18,194 nucleotides of DNA from Lindgomyces ingoldianus (lineage: Eukaryota; Ascomycota; Dothideomycetes; Pleosporales; Lindgomycetaceae). The notes under the pieces were generated by a model. It searched no databases, was not told the DNA's origin, and worked only from the letters and a program-made list of their open reading frames with translations. Each line of letters begins with the position of its first letter. Within the stretch, counting starts at the first letter, position 1. The stretch covers positions 1 to 18,194 of the forward strand of contig NW_022985260.1 in the NCBI RefSeq assembly GCF_010093535.1. Reading direction: 5' to 3'. Shown here one piece after another: positions 17,966 through 18,194 of the stretch. The translations under genes were made by a program, and so were the position numbers.

Positions 17966-18194
17966 TATGTAGTTACTTAAAAAAAGTTAGTCTTAGTAAT
18001 TAAAATTATTAATGTTTATATTTTTAAATTTTTATGTATAATAATGTAAAGCTTTTACCTAATAATAATCTCTTTACACTACTTAGTAATGTATATGCTT
18101 ATATATATTACTTAGTAATTTTATAGTTACTTGTGCTAACATATTATAAGCGCAGCTAACTATATATTAACACATAAATGCATGCTTTATGTCT

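Overview
This window looks like an AT-rich, repeat-dominated stretch of a filamentous ascomycete (Pezizomycotina) genome that has been through repeat-induced point mutation (RIP). Most of it is transposon and gene wreckage. CpA has become TpA on both strands, so reading frames survive over kilobases but carry TAG/TAA/TGA where Gln, Trp or Arg codons are expected. There is one convincing intact gene, no RNA gene and no CRISPR array. Species is not identifiable from what I can see.

Layout. (1) 1-3654: 3' part of a RIP-mutated Ty3/Gypsy chromodomain retrotransposon (RT, RNase H, integrase, chromodomain, all in one frame), ending in a polypurine tract and an apparently unmutated 306-bp LTR. It sits in a Fot1/pogo-like DNA element (3655-4017), which is itself inserted in another transposase fragment (to about 4220). 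(2) About 4440-4845: relic of a Ty1/Copia gag/protease. (3) About 4846-7968: a normal-composition island holding a two-exon gene (6041-7297, 395 aa) for a paraoxonase/arylesterase-like six-bladed propeller protein that seems to have lost most calcium ligands and the His dyad. (4) 7969-14114: a RIP-degraded relic of a large DUF6589-type gene. It is broken by a palindromic Fot1-like element (9278-10378), two solo LTRs (11072-11272, 11369-11749) and an internally deleted Fot1-like element (12168-13282). Removing both LTRs and one copy of each 5-bp target duplication keeps the frame continuous. (5) 14115-16211: AT-rich sequence with a third solo LTR (14594-14808), and a second copy of the deleted Fot1-like element in inverse orientation (15081-16211). 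(6) 16214-18194: AT-rich sequence, a hairpin, a TAA microsatellite, and a cysteine-rich coding relic (about 16860-17965) split by a fourth solo LTR (17123-17712).

Main points for a second look: four solo LTRs, each with TG...CA ends and a perfect 5-bp target duplication, look unmutated inside RIP-ravaged DNA. The Fot1-like elements share one terminal layout (12-nt end, 14-mer, ACA, 14-mer, conserved inner block), but the duplicated 14-mer has two different sequences in the two families. The DUF6589 relic acts as a landing pad that records the order of insertions. The only intact gene appears to encode a pseudoenzyme. Family calls and alignments were made by eye and memory, with no searches.
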